In this document: positions 54,874 to 63,486 of the stretch, piece by piece
Numbering within the stretch: the stretch's first letter is position 1
Layout: every line of letters starts with the position of its first letter
DNA from: JAEMQF01 sp963775015
GTDB lineage: Bacteria; Pseudomonadota; Gammaproteobacteria; Burkholderiales; Burkholderiaceae_C
Direction: 5' to 3'
Assembly: GCA_963775015.1 (NCBI GenBank)
Contig: CAVZHI010000016.1
Location: 1 to 64,000 of the forward strand
DNA length: 64,000 nt
The notes under the pieces: generated by a model
Databases searched by the model: none
Told to the model about the DNA's origin: nothing
The model's input: only the letters and a program-made list of their open reading frames with translations
Position numbers and translations under genes: made by a program

Positions 54874-56478
54874 TCATATTCTGGCCTGCGAGGCGACCCA
54901 GGCGACCCAGCCGAGCTGGACCAGCATCAGGCTGCCCGCGCCCGCGGCCAGGGCGAAGCTGCCCGTGCGCTGCTCGCGCAGGGCCTGCGGGCTCATGAGC
55001 AGCGACACGCTGCCCAGCACCGGGCGGCCCGAGAGCTCGCGCAACGCCTTGGGCGTGCTCACCACCGGGCGCAGCCTGGCGCGCAGCAGCGCCGCGCCCA
55101 CGCCCGCGGCGATGGCCAGCAACGCGCTCAAGCCCGCCAAGCTCACCCGATTGGGCTGCACCGCAGAGGGCGTGGTGCGCGGCGGGTCGATGATCCGAAA
55201 CTCCGCCAGGGGCGAAGACTGGTCGATCTTCACCCCCAGCGAGGCCGACTCGCGGCGTGTCACGAGTTGCTCGTAGTTCTTGCGGATGATCTCGTAGTCG
55301 CGGTTGAGCTGGCTGAACTCGGCCTCGATCTGGGGCGTGCGGCTGGCCAGCGCGCGGGTCTCGTTCAAGCGGGCTTGCTGGGTGCTCAGGCGCACCCGCA
55401 GCGAGGCCACGTTGGCCTCGGCCGCGGCGAGCGAGACGCGCAGTTGCTGGAACACCGGATTCGTGGCCGCCGCAGCCATCGCGGTAGGCCCTCTGGGGCC
55501 CTCCAGCGCCAGCGCCTGGGCCCGCGCCATCGCGCGCGCCTCCAGGTCGTCGCGCTTTTGCACTTCGAGCTGGGCGATGACACGCCGGGTGCTGACCACG
55601 TCGGGGTGCTCGTCGGTGTAGCGGCGCAGCAATTCGTCGAGCTGCTTGCGCGCCGCGTCCAGGCGCGGTTCAAACTCCGACACCAATGGGGCCGGTGCCG
55701 GTGTGCCGGGGCTGGTTTGTGCAGTGACCGGCAACTGCGGCGCCTCGCTGGCCAGCTCACGCTTGATCGCGTCGCGCCCCTGCTCGGCCGCGTTGAACTC
55801 CAGGCGCAGCTTGTCCACCTCCTCGGCCAAGCTGGCCATGCGCGCGAAGTAGCCCTGGCTGGATACGCCCGTGACGCCAAAGTTCTTCAGCTTGAAGTCC
55901 TTGAGCTGGTTCTCCGCGGCGGCCAGCTTGGCCTCGTGCTCGCGGATCTCCTCTTCGATGAACTGGCGCGCGTCCTGCGAGTCGCGCCGCTTGTTGTCCG
56001 AGCCCGAGGCGACGAACATCTTCACCAGTTGCGCCACCAGCCGCTCGGCGAGCTGCGGGTCGGTGTCGCGGTAGCTGATGGCGTAGATGTTGTTGCCTGT
56101 ACCACCAGGGGCCATCTTGATCGCCTTCATCAGCGAGTCGATCTCCTTCTCGCGCCGCTTGGGGTCGTTCTGCGAGGCCGTGTTGTCCCAGCCCACTTCG
56201 GGCGAGGCGCGCAAGAGCTCGATGTTGGGCCGGCTGATCAGGGTGCGCGCGAGCATGCTCAGTTGCTGCTGGATGTTGGGCTGAAACGCCAGACCGTCCA
56301 TGAGCGGCTTGAGCACGCTTTGGGTGTCGATGTAGATGCGCGCGCTGGCCTCGTAGCGGTCCTTCACGGTGAGCACGGCCGCCCCCAGCACGGCCGAGAC
56401 GACCCAGGCCACGCTCAAGGCGAGCCAGCGCGAGCGCCACAGCGCCGCCCAGATCTCGCGCACCAATTGCATGTTCAT
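54874..56478 (-). CDS. XrtA-type polysaccharide chain-length determinant (Wzz/PCP family)
   Basis: This 534-residue polysaccharide co-polymerase has an N-terminal membrane helix (LALSVAWVVSAVLGAAVLTV), a long periplasmic coiled coil (EEEIREHEAKLAAAENQLKD onward) and C-terminal membrane helices. The segment ARIYIDTQSVLKPLMDGLA followed by LISRPNIELL is characteristic of the PEP-CTERM-locus chain-length family. It works with the tyrosine kinase encoded next. It starts 2 bases after the export lipoprotein stop, so the genes form one operon. Two ATGs (56478 and 56472) are possible starts. Confidence 0.9.
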   Translation of the reverse strand: MNMQLVREIWAALWRSRWLALSVAWVVSAVLGAAVLTVKDRYEASARIYIDTQSVLKPLMDGLAFQPNIQQQLSMLARTLISRPNIELLRASPEVGWDNTASQNDPKRREKEIDSLMKAIKMAPGGTGNNIYAISYRDTDPQLAERLVAQLVKMFVASGSDNKRRDSQDARQFIEEEIREHEAKLAAAENQLKDFKLKNFGVTGVSSQGYFARMASLAEEVDKLRLEFNAAEQGRDAIKRELASEAPQLPVTAQTSPGTPAPAPLVSEFEPRLDAARKQLDELLRRYTDEHPDVVSTRRVIAQLEVQKRDDLEARAMARAQALALEGPRGPTAMAAAATNPVFQQLRVSLAAAEANVASLRVRLSTQQARLNETRALASRTPQIEAEFSQLNRDYEIIRKNYEQLVTRRESASLGVKIDQSSPLAEFRIIDPPRTTPSAVQPNRVSLAGLSALLAIAAGVGAALLRARLRPVVSTPKALRELSGRPVLGSVSLLMSPQALREQRTGSFALAAGAGSLMLVQLGWVAWVASQARI

Positions 56479-56480
56479 GC

Positions 56481-57125
56481 TCAGAACACGCTTTGCGGAA
56501 CGATCACGATGTCCCCGGGCTTGACCGCCACGTTGGCCGAGATGTCGCCCCGCTTGAGCAGGTCTTTGAGCCGCACACTGTACTGCTTGCCGCCCTCGCT
56601 GCCGCGCACCAGCACCGCGCCGTTGCCGTCGGCAAAGTCGGTCAGGCCCCCGGCGGCGATCATCACGTCAAGAATCGTCATCTGCTGACGGTACGGAACG
56701 GATTGCGGTTTGGCGGCCTCGCCCACGATGCGGATCTGCTCGGGGTAGATGCCCTGAAACCCACCCACCACGACGGTGACGACGGGCTCGCGGATGAACT
56801 TGGCCAGGGTCTTCTCGATGTCGCGCGCCAGGTCCACCGGGCTCCTGCCCGCGGCCATGAGGTCTTCGACCAAGGGGCTGGAGATGCGCCCGTCGGGGCG
56901 CACGCTGACCGTGGCGGACAGGTCGGGGTTGCGCCACACCAGGATGTTCAGCGTGTCCAGCGGGCCGATGCGGTAGCGGTGGTCCACGGTGTCCACCGTG
57001 GCCGGGGCGGGCGGGTAGTTGTTCAGCGCCCCGCAGCCGGCCAGCAACGTGGTCCCGGCCGCCCAAGCGACAAAAGCAACCCGCGTGGCCCGCATGAATC
57101 GTGCTGCCTGGCCGGTTTGGTTCAT
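56481..57125 (-). CDS. XrtA-type polysaccharide export lipoprotein (Wza/OPX family)
   Basis: This 214-residue outer-membrane export lipoprotein has a lipobox LAGC (Cys at about residue 31), the polysaccharide export domain starting HRYRIGPLDTLNILVWRNPD with DGRISSPLVEDLMAAGRS, and the SLBB domain with IRIVGEAAKPQSVPYRQQM. It ends ANVAVKPGDIVIVPQSVF, the exact type found in PEP-CTERM/XrtA loci. The start at 57125 (MNQTGQAARFMRATR) follows a GAGG ribosome-binding site. A gap of 141 bases separates it from the sugar transferase gene. Confidence 0.92.
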   Translation of the reverse strand: MNQTGQAARFMRATRVAFVAWAAGTTLLAGCGALNNYPPAPATVDTVDHRYRIGPLDTLNILVWRNPDLSATVSVRPDGRISSPLVEDLMAAGRSPVDLARDIEKTLAKFIREPVVTVVVGGFQGIYPEQIRIVGEAAKPQSVPYRQQMTILDVMIAAGGLTDFADGNGAVLVRGSEGGKQYSVRLKDLLKRGDISANVAVKPGDIVIVPQSVF

Positions 57126-57266
57126 GTGTGTTCCTCGTGAGCAGAAGCAAGCGAAGCGTTCCGCGGGCAAGCGTGCCGCACTGGCCGTGCAAGGCCACAC
57201 ACGCATCGCTTCAGCACGGGCATTGACGGGGTTGAGTTCGAGGCTGCAGCGCAGGCACGCGGTGCC

Positions 57267-58715
57267 TCACTGACCCTCACGAAATAGTACAACGCTGACC
57301 GTCTCGATCAGGACCAACAGGTCCAGGAACAGTGAATTATTCTTCACATAGTAGAGATCAAATTGATGTTTGCGCCGTGCGTCTTCCAAGCTCGCGCCGT
57401 AGCTGTAGCGCACCTGCGCCCAGCCGGTGACGCCGGGCTTGACGCTGTGGCGCACGTCGTAAAAGGGAATCTGCTCCTTGAGCTGGGCGACGAAGCTGGG
57501 CCGCTCCGGGCGCGGCCCCACCAGGCTCATCTGGCCGTTGAGCACGCTGATGAGTTGCGGCAGCTCGTCGATGCGGGTCTTGCGCAGAAAGGCGCCCACG
57601 CGGGTCACGCGACTGTCGTTCTTGGTCGCCCAGCGCGCCACGCCGTCGCCCTCGGCATCACACCTCATGCTGCGAAACTTCAAGCACCAGAACAGCCGTC
57701 CGCCTTTGCCGACGCGCTCCTGGCGGTAAATGACGGGGCCGGGGCTGTCGAGCTTGATGGCGAGCACCGTGAGCAGCATCACGGGGCTCGTGAGGATGAG
57801 CAGCGCCCCTGAGCACAACGTGTCAAATAGCCGCTTGGCGATGCGCCGCGCGCGCCCCTGCACAAAGCCCTCGCCGTAGACGAGCCAGCTCGCCTTGAGG
57901 CTGTCGATGGGGACTTCGGACTTGGCGCGCTCCCAAAAACCCGCCAGGTCCATGACCGGAATGCCCCGGATGCGGCACGCGAGCAACTCGTCCATCGGCA
58001 CGCCCCCACCGCGCTGCTCGCGCTCGGCGACGATGATCTGGTCGATGCGGTGCTGCGCCACCAGCTCCTGCAGGCGCGCCTGGCGCGAGAACACCGGCGG
58101 GCTGCCCGCGGTGCTGTGCACGGGAACCTCGTCCCCGCTGGGGTAAAAACCGATCACGTTGTTGGAGGCACGCGTGAGCGCAGCCAGGTCGCTGGCCACG
58201 GCATACGCCTGCGGCCCCGTGCCCACAATGAGAACGCGCGAGCGCGAGCGCACATGGCGCAGCCAGTACAGTGCCGCGCGTACGAACACGAGTCCAATGA
58301 GCGCGTAGACGATGGCCGAGCTGAGCAGCAGCCTCAGGTACTCGCCCGGCAACACCAGCCCCAGCACCAGATAGGTGAGGTACGCCCCCACCCCCATGGC
58401 CACCACGGTGCGCCACCACAGTGTGGGCACGCCGATGGGCGTGGGCCGGTACAGCCCGGCAAAGGAGTACATGAGCGAGACCACGAGCGCAAACTGGGCC
58501 GCGAACAGCACCATCTGGTGCAGTGCCAGGGGCGACCCCGCCCCCAGCGCGCTCAGCCCCGGCTCGCCCAGCCCTGCCTGCGTGAATCCCGCGCCAGTCA
58601 CCACCCCGCCCTGCGTCACCCCGGCCAGCAGTACGGCCACAAACAGCAGCACCATGTCGGCCAGCATCCCCGTGAAGGAGGCCACTGACACGTGATGCCG
58701 AAATACGCTGAACAT
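57267..58715 (-). CDS. XrtA-type initiating sugar transferase (undecaprenyl-phosphate glycosyl-1-P transferase)
   Basis: This 482-residue membrane protein has four N-terminal helices, a CoA-binding-like Rossmann domain (VLIVGTGPQAYAVASDLAAL) and a C-terminal bacterial sugar transferase domain. The latter has a membrane hairpin, the catalytic RQERVGKGGRLFWCLKFRSM region and KTRIDELPQLISVLNGQMSL followed by VGPRPERP. It transfers the first sugar phosphate to undecaprenyl phosphate, starting the repeat unit. It resembles the TIGR03013/EpsB family of PEP-CTERM loci. It is the first gene of the minus-strand EPS unit; no glycosyltransferases, flippase or polymerase follow. Confidence 0.9.
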   Translation of the reverse strand: MFSVFRHHVSVASFTGMLADMVLLFVAVLLAGVTQGGVVTGAGFTQAGLGEPGLSALGAGSPLALHQMVLFAAQFALVVSLMYSFAGLYRPTPIGVPTLWWRTVVAMGVGAYLTYLVLGLVLPGEYLRLLLSSAIVYALIGLVFVRAALYWLRHVRSRSRVLIVGTGPQAYAVASDLAALTRASNNVIGFYPSGDEVPVHSTAGSPPVFSRQARLQELVAQHRIDQIIVAEREQRGGGVPMDELLACRIRGIPVMDLAGFWERAKSEVPIDSLKASWLVYGEGFVQGRARRIAKRLFDTLCSGALLILTSPVMLLTVLAIKLDSPGPVIYRQERVGKGGRLFWCLKFRSMRCDAEGDGVARWATKNDSRVTRVGAFLRKTRIDELPQLISVLNGQMSLVGPRPERPSFVAQLKEQIPFYDVRHSVKPGVTGWAQVRYSYGASLEDARRKHQFDLYYVKNNSLFLDLLVLIETVSVVLFREGQ

Positions 58716-58771
58716 GCATGTCCCTTCTGCTTGGCCGCCGGCGACTTGCCAGCGACGGCGAATGAAGAAGA

Positions 58772-58799
58772 ATTATCGGAACCCCCCGCCACATTCAAA
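58772..58799 (-). promoter_or_regulatory. Possible promoter of the exopolysaccharide operon
   Basis: On the minus strand TTTGAA (58799-58794), a 16-base spacer and GATAAT (58777-58772) form a sigma-70-like pair about 57 bases upstream of the sugar transferase ATG, in the 242-base gap divergent to oxyR. The -10 matches at 5 of 6 positions and the -35 is weak. Confidence 0.4.
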
Positions 58800-58957
58800 C
58801 CCCGCATCCGCGGGTGTGCGCGCTGGGTTTGCGTGCGGGATTGGGCAAAGGAAAGAGTTGCTGCGCGCCGCCCAACGCACCGTGGTTCCGGAGCCGCAGC
58901 CGGGGCCGGCTCCGGGCCTGCCATACTGCGTTCGCACACCCGCCGTGCCGCCGCGTC

Positions 58958-59881
58958 ATGACACTCACCGAGCTTCGTTACATCGTCGCCGTCGCCCGCG
59001 AGAAGCACTTCGGGCGTGCCGCCGAAGCCTGCTTCGTCTCGCAGCCCACGCTCAGCGTCTCGATCAAGAAGCTCGAAGAAGAGCTCGACGTGCGCATCTT
59101 CGAGCGCGGCACGAGCGAGGTCAGCGTCACGCCGCTCGGCGAAGAGATCGTGCGCCAGGCACAGGCGGTGCTCGAGCAGGCGCTGCAGATCCGGGAAATC
59201 GCCAAACGCGGCAAGGATCCTCTGGCTGGCGCGCTGCGCCTGGGAGTGATCTACACGATCGGGCCCTACCTGCTGCCGGACCTCGTCAAGCAGGCGATCG
59301 AACGCGTGCCGCAGATGCCGCTGCTCCTGCAGGAGAACTTCACCGCGAAACTGCTCGAAATGCTGCGCACGGGCGATCTGGACTGCGCGATCATGGCCGA
59401 GCCCTTCCCCGACACCGGCCTGGCGAGCGCGCCGCTCTACGACGAGCCGTTCGTCGTCGCGTTGCCGCACCACCACGCGCTGACGCAGCGCAAGAGCATC
59501 AGCGCCGAAGAGCTGAAACACGAGACCATGCTGCTGCTCGGCACAGGCCATTGCTTTCGCGACCACGTGCTCGAGGTTTGCCCCGAGTACGCGCGTTTCT
59601 CGAGCGACGCCGAGGGCATCCGCAAGAGTTTCGAGGGCTCGTCGCTGGAAACGATCAAGTACATGGTCGCCTCGGGCGTGGGCATCACGGTCGTGCCGCA
59701 ACTCAGCGTCGCCAAGGATGCCCAGGGTCAGGTCACCTACCTGCCGTTTGCCGACCCGGTGCCGACGCGCCGCGTCGTGCTCGTCTGGCGCCGGACGTTC
59801 ACGCGCTACGAAGCGATCGCCGCGCTGCGCAACGCGATCTACGCCTGCGCCCTGGAAGGCGTGCGGCGCCTCACCGCCTGA
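58958..59881 (+). CDS. oxyR: Peroxide-sensing LysR-type regulator OxyR
   Basis: This 307-residue LysR regulator has an N-terminal HTH (MTLTELRYIVAVAREKHFG, then SQPTLSVSIKKLEEEL) and an effector domain. The two redox cysteines are in place in GTGHCFRDHVLEVCPEY, corresponding to C199 and C208 of E. coli OxyR, which form a disulfide with hydrogen peroxide. The dps gene starts 113 bases downstream on the same strand, a common OxyR target. It is divergent from the EPS operon. Confidence 0.92.
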   Translation: MTLTELRYIVAVAREKHFGRAAEACFVSQPTLSVSIKKLEEELDVRIFERGTSEVSVTPLGEEIVRQAQAVLEQALQIREIAKRGKDPLAGALRLGVIYTIGPYLLPDLVKQAIERVPQMPLLLQENFTAKLLEMLRTGDLDCAIMAEPFPDTGLASAPLYDEPFVVALPHHHALTQRKSISAEELKHETMLLLGTGHCFRDHVLEVCPEYARFSSDAEGIRKSFEGSSLETIKYMVASGVGITVVPQLSVAKDAQGQVTYLPFADPVPTRRVVLVWRRTFTRYEAIAALRNAIYACALEGVRRLTA

Positions 59882-59993
59882 GCCGTCGGCTTCGGATCGC
59901 GGCCTATCGCGGCGTTCAATGCTTTCAACTGGATCGGCGGCGCGGCGTTGTCTATCCTTTCGCCCATCGCCATCGAAAGAAAAGGGGCATTGA

Positions 59994-60500
59994 ATGGGCA
60001 AAAACCTCGAAACACGCGCCGCCGTCACTCGCATCGACATCGGAATCAGCGCCGATCAGCGGGCCGACATCGCCGCCGGCCTCAGCCGGTTGCTCGCCGA
60101 CACCTACACGCTCTACCTGACGACGCACAACTTCCACTGGAACGTCACCGGGCCGATGTTCAATACGCTGCACACGATGTTCATGGCGCAGTACACCGAA
60201 CTCTGGGGCGCCGTCGATCCGATCGCCGAGCGCATCCGCTCGCTCGGTCACGTGGCGCCGGGCTCGTCTGCGCAGTTCGGCAAGCTCGCGTCGGTGCCGG
60301 ACGCCCCCGAGGTTCCGCCCAAAGCGCTGGCGATGGTGCGCCTGCTCGTTGACGGGCACGAAGCGGTGGCACGCACGGCGCGCAGCATCTTTCCGGTCGC
60401 TGCCAAGGCCGGCGACGAACCCACTGCGGACCTGTTGACGCAACGCATCGGCATTCACGAACAGGCGGCGTGGATGCTGCGCAGCTTGCTCGAGGACTGA
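59994..60500 (+). CDS. dps: Dps family DNA-binding ferritin-like protein
   Basis: This 168-residue four-helix protein forms 12-mers that oxidise and store iron and protect DNA from peroxide. The ferroxidase-type residues are in LTTHNFHWNVTGPMF and YTELWGAVDPIAERIRSLG, in standard order. The N-terminus MGKNLETRAAVTRIDIG is family-like, though not strongly basic. AAGGGG precedes the ATG. Its position after oxyR suggests peroxide induction. Confidence 0.93.
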   Translation: MGKNLETRAAVTRIDIGISADQRADIAAGLSRLLADTYTLYLTTHNFHWNVTGPMFNTLHTMFMAQYTELWGAVDPIAERIRSLGHVAPGSSAQFGKLASVPDAPEVPPKALAMVRLLVDGHEAVARTARSIFPVAAKAGDEPTADLLTQRIGIHEQAAWMLRSLLED

Positions 60501-60531
60501 CGGTCACGTTGCACGCCCGTTGCCCTGCGGG

Positions 60532-60554
60532 CGACGCGGCGCCGACTCGCGTCG
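60532..60554. terminator. Hairpin between convergent dps and cca
   Basis: CGACGCG (60532-60538) and CGCGTCG (60548-60554) form a 7-bp stem with a 9-base loop in the 58-base convergent gap. No U-tract is present. Confidence 0.35.
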
Positions 60555-60558
60555 CGTC

Positions 60559-61719
60559 TCAGTTCGGCGGCGCCGCCAGCGTCAAAGCGATGGCTTGGCG
60601 CCGCGCTGCTTGGATCGCCTCTCCAACCTGAGGGCCGTGCAAGCCTGCCGCTGCGGCGTGCGCGGCGACGCCGGCCGTGTCGGCGTCGAGCGCCGCGCGC
60701 AAAACGCGCAACAGATGCGCCCGCTGCACCCAGGGTTCGTCGGCTCGCCCCGGGTTGGCGCGGGCGATGCATTCGCACGCGAGCAGCATCGCCTCGAACC
60801 GTGCCGGGCGGCGCAGCGCGTCGCAGCGCTCCAACAAGTCGAGCAGCGCCGCCGCATCGAGCGCTTCGCTGCTCGCGACCGCGCCATGTTCACGCGCCGT
60901 CACTTCGGCAAGTTCGCGGCATTCGGCCGTGACGCGCAGGCGCTGGCACAGCGCATTCAGCGCCGCCGGCGCGACGTCGTGGCCCAGGCACGCAAAACGT
61001 TGCGCCAGCCCGCCGCCGCGCTGCGCCGCGAGGTCCAGAGTTCGCAGGAGTCGGGCCGCGCCCGGCGATGCATCCCAAAGGGAGTCGACTTCCGGCAGCA
61101 ACCTCGCCAAGGCGCCGCAGTCGCGCAACACGAGCAGCATGCGTGACGGCTGCGGCTCCATCAGGCCGCGCGCGAGTTCTTGCCAGACGCGCTCGGCGAC
61201 GAGCGCATCGACTTCACCCGCATCGACCATGCGGCGCGCCAGGGCGAGCGTCTGCGGCGCGACCGTGAAGTCGTGGAATCGCGCCGCGAATCGCGCCAGG
61301 CGAAGGATCCGCACCGGGTCCTCGCCGAACGCCGGCGAGACGTGGCGCAGGATCCGCGCCTCGAGATCGCGCTGGCCTCCGTAGGGGTCCACGAGTGCGC
61401 CTTGCGCGTCGAGGGCCATCGCATTGATCGTCAGGTCACGCCGCGCGAGGTCCTGCGTGAGCGTCACCGACGGATCGGCGTGAAACGTGAAGCCGTGATA
61501 GCCCGGCGCCGTCTTGCGTTCGGTGCGCGCCAGGGCGTACTCCTCGTGGGTCTGCGGGTGCAGAAACACCGGGAAGTCGCGCCCGACGGGCGTGTAGCCC
61601 GCGGCGAGCATCTGCTCGGGCGTCGCGCCGACGACGACCCAGTCCTTGTCGATGCTCTTTCGACCGAGCAATGCGTCGCGCACCGCGCCGCCCACGACGT
61701 ACGCCTGCAATTCGGGCAT
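60559..61719 (-). CDS. cca: CCA tRNA nucleotidyltransferase
   Basis: This 386-residue class II nucleotidyltransferase adds or repairs the 3' CCA end of tRNAs. The N-terminus has YVVGGAVRDALLG and the metal-binding D-x-D in KSIDKDWVVVG. RRDLTINAMA and GEDPVRILRLARFAARF follow. The C-terminal HD-like region is degenerate (LGHDVAP without the usual GK), so the extra phosphatase activity of the E. coli enzyme may be lacking. The start at 61719 (MPELQAYVV) is the family N-terminus; the frame is open upstream through the neighbouring gene. Confidence 0.93.
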   Translation of the reverse strand: MPELQAYVVGGAVRDALLGRKSIDKDWVVVGATPEQMLAAGYTPVGRDFPVFLHPQTHEEYALARTERKTAPGYHGFTFHADPSVTLTQDLARRDLTINAMALDAQGALVDPYGGQRDLEARILRHVSPAFGEDPVRILRLARFAARFHDFTVAPQTLALARRMVDAGEVDALVAERVWQELARGLMEPQPSRMLLVLRDCGALARLLPEVDSLWDASPGAARLLRTLDLAAQRGGGLAQRFACLGHDVAPAALNALCQRLRVTAECRELAEVTAREHGAVASSEALDAAALLDLLERCDALRRPARFEAMLLACECIARANPGRADEPWVQRAHLLRVLRAALDADTAGVAAHAAAAGLHGPQVGEAIQAARRQAIALTLAAPPN

Positions 61720-61730
61720 CGGCTGCGGGC

Positions 61731-62405
61731 TCAAGGTCGCTGGCGGTACGGCTCGTCGAAGTCCAGAAAATCGTGCTCGGCCAAAGCGTCCTGGCGCCAC
61801 GCCTGAAACGCCGGCAAGGCGAAGATTCGATCGACGTACGCGTCTGCCGCAGCGTTCACTGGAAGGCCATAGGTACGAATCCGCGTGCACACCGGGGCGA
61901 AGTAGGCGTCGGCGATGCTGAACCTGGCGAACAGGAACGGACCTCCGCTCTCGGCCAACCGCTCCGACCACATCTGCTCGATTCGCGCGAGGTCCTGCGC
62001 CACTGCGGGTTCGCGCAGCAGGCGCGTTCCGACGTCGGGCAAAGACGCCTCGAGGTTCATCGGGAAGCTGTTGCGCAGCGCCGTGAACCCGGAGTGCATT
62101 TCGGCGCACAGGCTGCGCGCGCGCGCGCGCTGCTTCGGATCCGCGGGCCAGAGTTGCAGCGCCGGGAACTTCTCTGCCAGGTACTCCGCGATCGCGAGCG
62201 TGTCCCAGACGGCGAATTCGGCGTCGAGCAGCAGCGGCGCCTTGCCGGTGGGTGCGAACTTGAGGATCTCGTTCTTGAACGGTGAGCCGGCGCTGAACGA
62301 CAAGCGCAGCTTGACCTCTTCGAAGCCGATTTCGAAATGGCGCAGCAGCAGCCAGGGCCGCATCGACCACGACGAGTAGTTCTTGTTGCCGATGTAAAGC
62401 TTCAT
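61731..62405 (-). CDS. Glutathione S-transferase
   Basis: This 224-residue GST has an N-terminal thioredoxin-like domain (MKLYIGNKNYSSWSMRPWLL with a likely active-site Ser, then GKAPLLLD and the glutathione-binding WDTLAIAEYLAE) and an all-helical C-terminal domain (FSIADAYFAPVCTRIRTYG). The SSWSMRPW motif is shared with a maleylacetoacetate isomerase-like/zeta-type bacterial subgroup. It starts just upstream of cca, with 11 bases between. Confidence 0.9.
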   Translation of the reverse strand: MKLYIGNKNYSSWSMRPWLLLRHFEIGFEEVKLRLSFSAGSPFKNEILKFAPTGKAPLLLDAEFAVWDTLAIAEYLAEKFPALQLWPADPKQRARARSLCAEMHSGFTALRNSFPMNLEASLPDVGTRLLREPAVAQDLARIEQMWSERLAESGGPFLFARFSIADAYFAPVCTRIRTYGLPVNAAADAYVDRIFALPAFQAWRQDALAEHDFLDFDEPYRQRP

Positions 62406-62435
62406 TCTTGCGGCTCCTTCATTGCGGGCGCCGCC

Positions 62436-63392
62436 TCAGCCGCGCCGCGCCCGCGCGCGGAGCAGGTTCAACCGCGCCACGCCGCGCCCCGCACCCAGGT
62501 ACTGCGGAACGACGGCGTCAAGCGCGCTGGCGCGAATCCCCAAGCGCTCCAGCCCCGGCAACTGGCCGCTGGCCACGCTGGCAACTCGCATCGAATCGAG
62601 GTTGTCGCGCGACATCAGCGGCGTTCCCGGCAAGCACTCCATCGCAAGCGCCTGCAGCCTGCCCAATCCGGCCGGCAAGGCGAGCACGCGCCGCGGGTGC
62701 CCCGACCATTGGCCCGCCAGCGCGGCGAGTTCGCCGAGGGTATGAACATCCGGCCCCACGCATTCCAGCGTCATGCCGATCGTCGTCGGGTCGTCGACGC
62801 ACTTCACGATCGCCGCCGCCACGTCTTCCACCCACACCGGTTGAAAGCGCGCGTCGGCGCCGGCCAGGGGCAGGACGGGCAGCAGCGCTTGCAGGGTGGC
62901 GAACAAGTTGAGGAAGCGGTCGCGCTCGCCGAAGATCACCGACGGTCGCAAGAGCGTCGTCTCCAGGCGCGCCGCCTTCAGCAGCGTCTCCCCGGCGGCC
63001 TTGGAGCGCAGGTAACGGCTCGGCGCCGTGTCGGCCACACCGAGCGCGCTGACGTGCACGATTCGGCGCACGCCGTTTTCCAGGCAGACCTGCGTCAACT
63101 TGCGTGGCAGTGCGACGTGGACCTGCTGAAACTGCGCCTCGCTGCCGTGCAGGATCGCGACCAGGTTCACCACCGCGTCGCACCCCCGGACAAGGCGGCC
63201 AAGCTCGGCCGTGTTGTGAATGTCGGCCTGAATCACTTGAAGCGTCGGCAGCAGCTGGAGCGGCTTGGCGTTTGCGGTGCGCCGTGTCGCCACCGTGACG
63301 CAGCCGTCCGCCGCGCCCGCGCGCTCGACGAGGCGCGCGCAGACACTGCGCCCGACGAACCCGGTGCCGCCCAAGACCAACACATTCGACAT
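62436..63392 (-). CDS. NDUFA9-like NAD(P)-binding protein (atypical SDR)
   Basis: This 318-residue protein has the N-terminal Rossmann motif VLVLGGTGFVGRSVCARL, followed by VNLVAIL and RIVHVSALGVADTAPSRYLRSK with the atypical SDR active-site area, and PSVIFGERDRFLNLFATL. This matches the complex I NDUFA9-like subfamily of extended short-chain dehydrogenases in betaproteobacteria, often annotated as nucleotide-sugar epimerase-like. A role in quinone or complex I biology is inferred from the family. The 94 bases upstream hold no gene. Confidence 0.87.
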   Translation of the reverse strand: MSNVLVLGGTGFVGRSVCARLVERAGAADGCVTVATRRTANAKPLQLLPTLQVIQADIHNTAELGRLVRGCDAVVNLVAILHGSEAQFQQVHVALPRKLTQVCLENGVRRIVHVSALGVADTAPSRYLRSKAAGETLLKAARLETTLLRPSVIFGERDRFLNLFATLQALLPVLPLAGADARFQPVWVEDVAAAIVKCVDDPTTIGMTLECVGPDVHTLGELAALAGQWSGHPRRVLALPAGLGRLQALAMECLPGTPLMSRDNLDSMRVASVASGQLPGLERLGIRASALDAVVPQYLGAGRGVARLNLLRARARRG

Positions 63393-63486
63393 CGCAATCC
63401 CTCATCTGCGGCAAATCGTGCCGCAACGCGTGTGAAGGCGCTATTCTGGCGTGTCGATCGCGGCCCGCAGGTTGGGCGATGTCAAA

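Noticed and set aside
62118..62131. GC-dinucleotide run as a Z-DNA or regulatory element
   Set aside because: It lies inside the glutathione S-transferase coding sequence and encodes an ordinary Arg/Ala helix; similar GC runs occur elsewhere by composition, for example near 17905.
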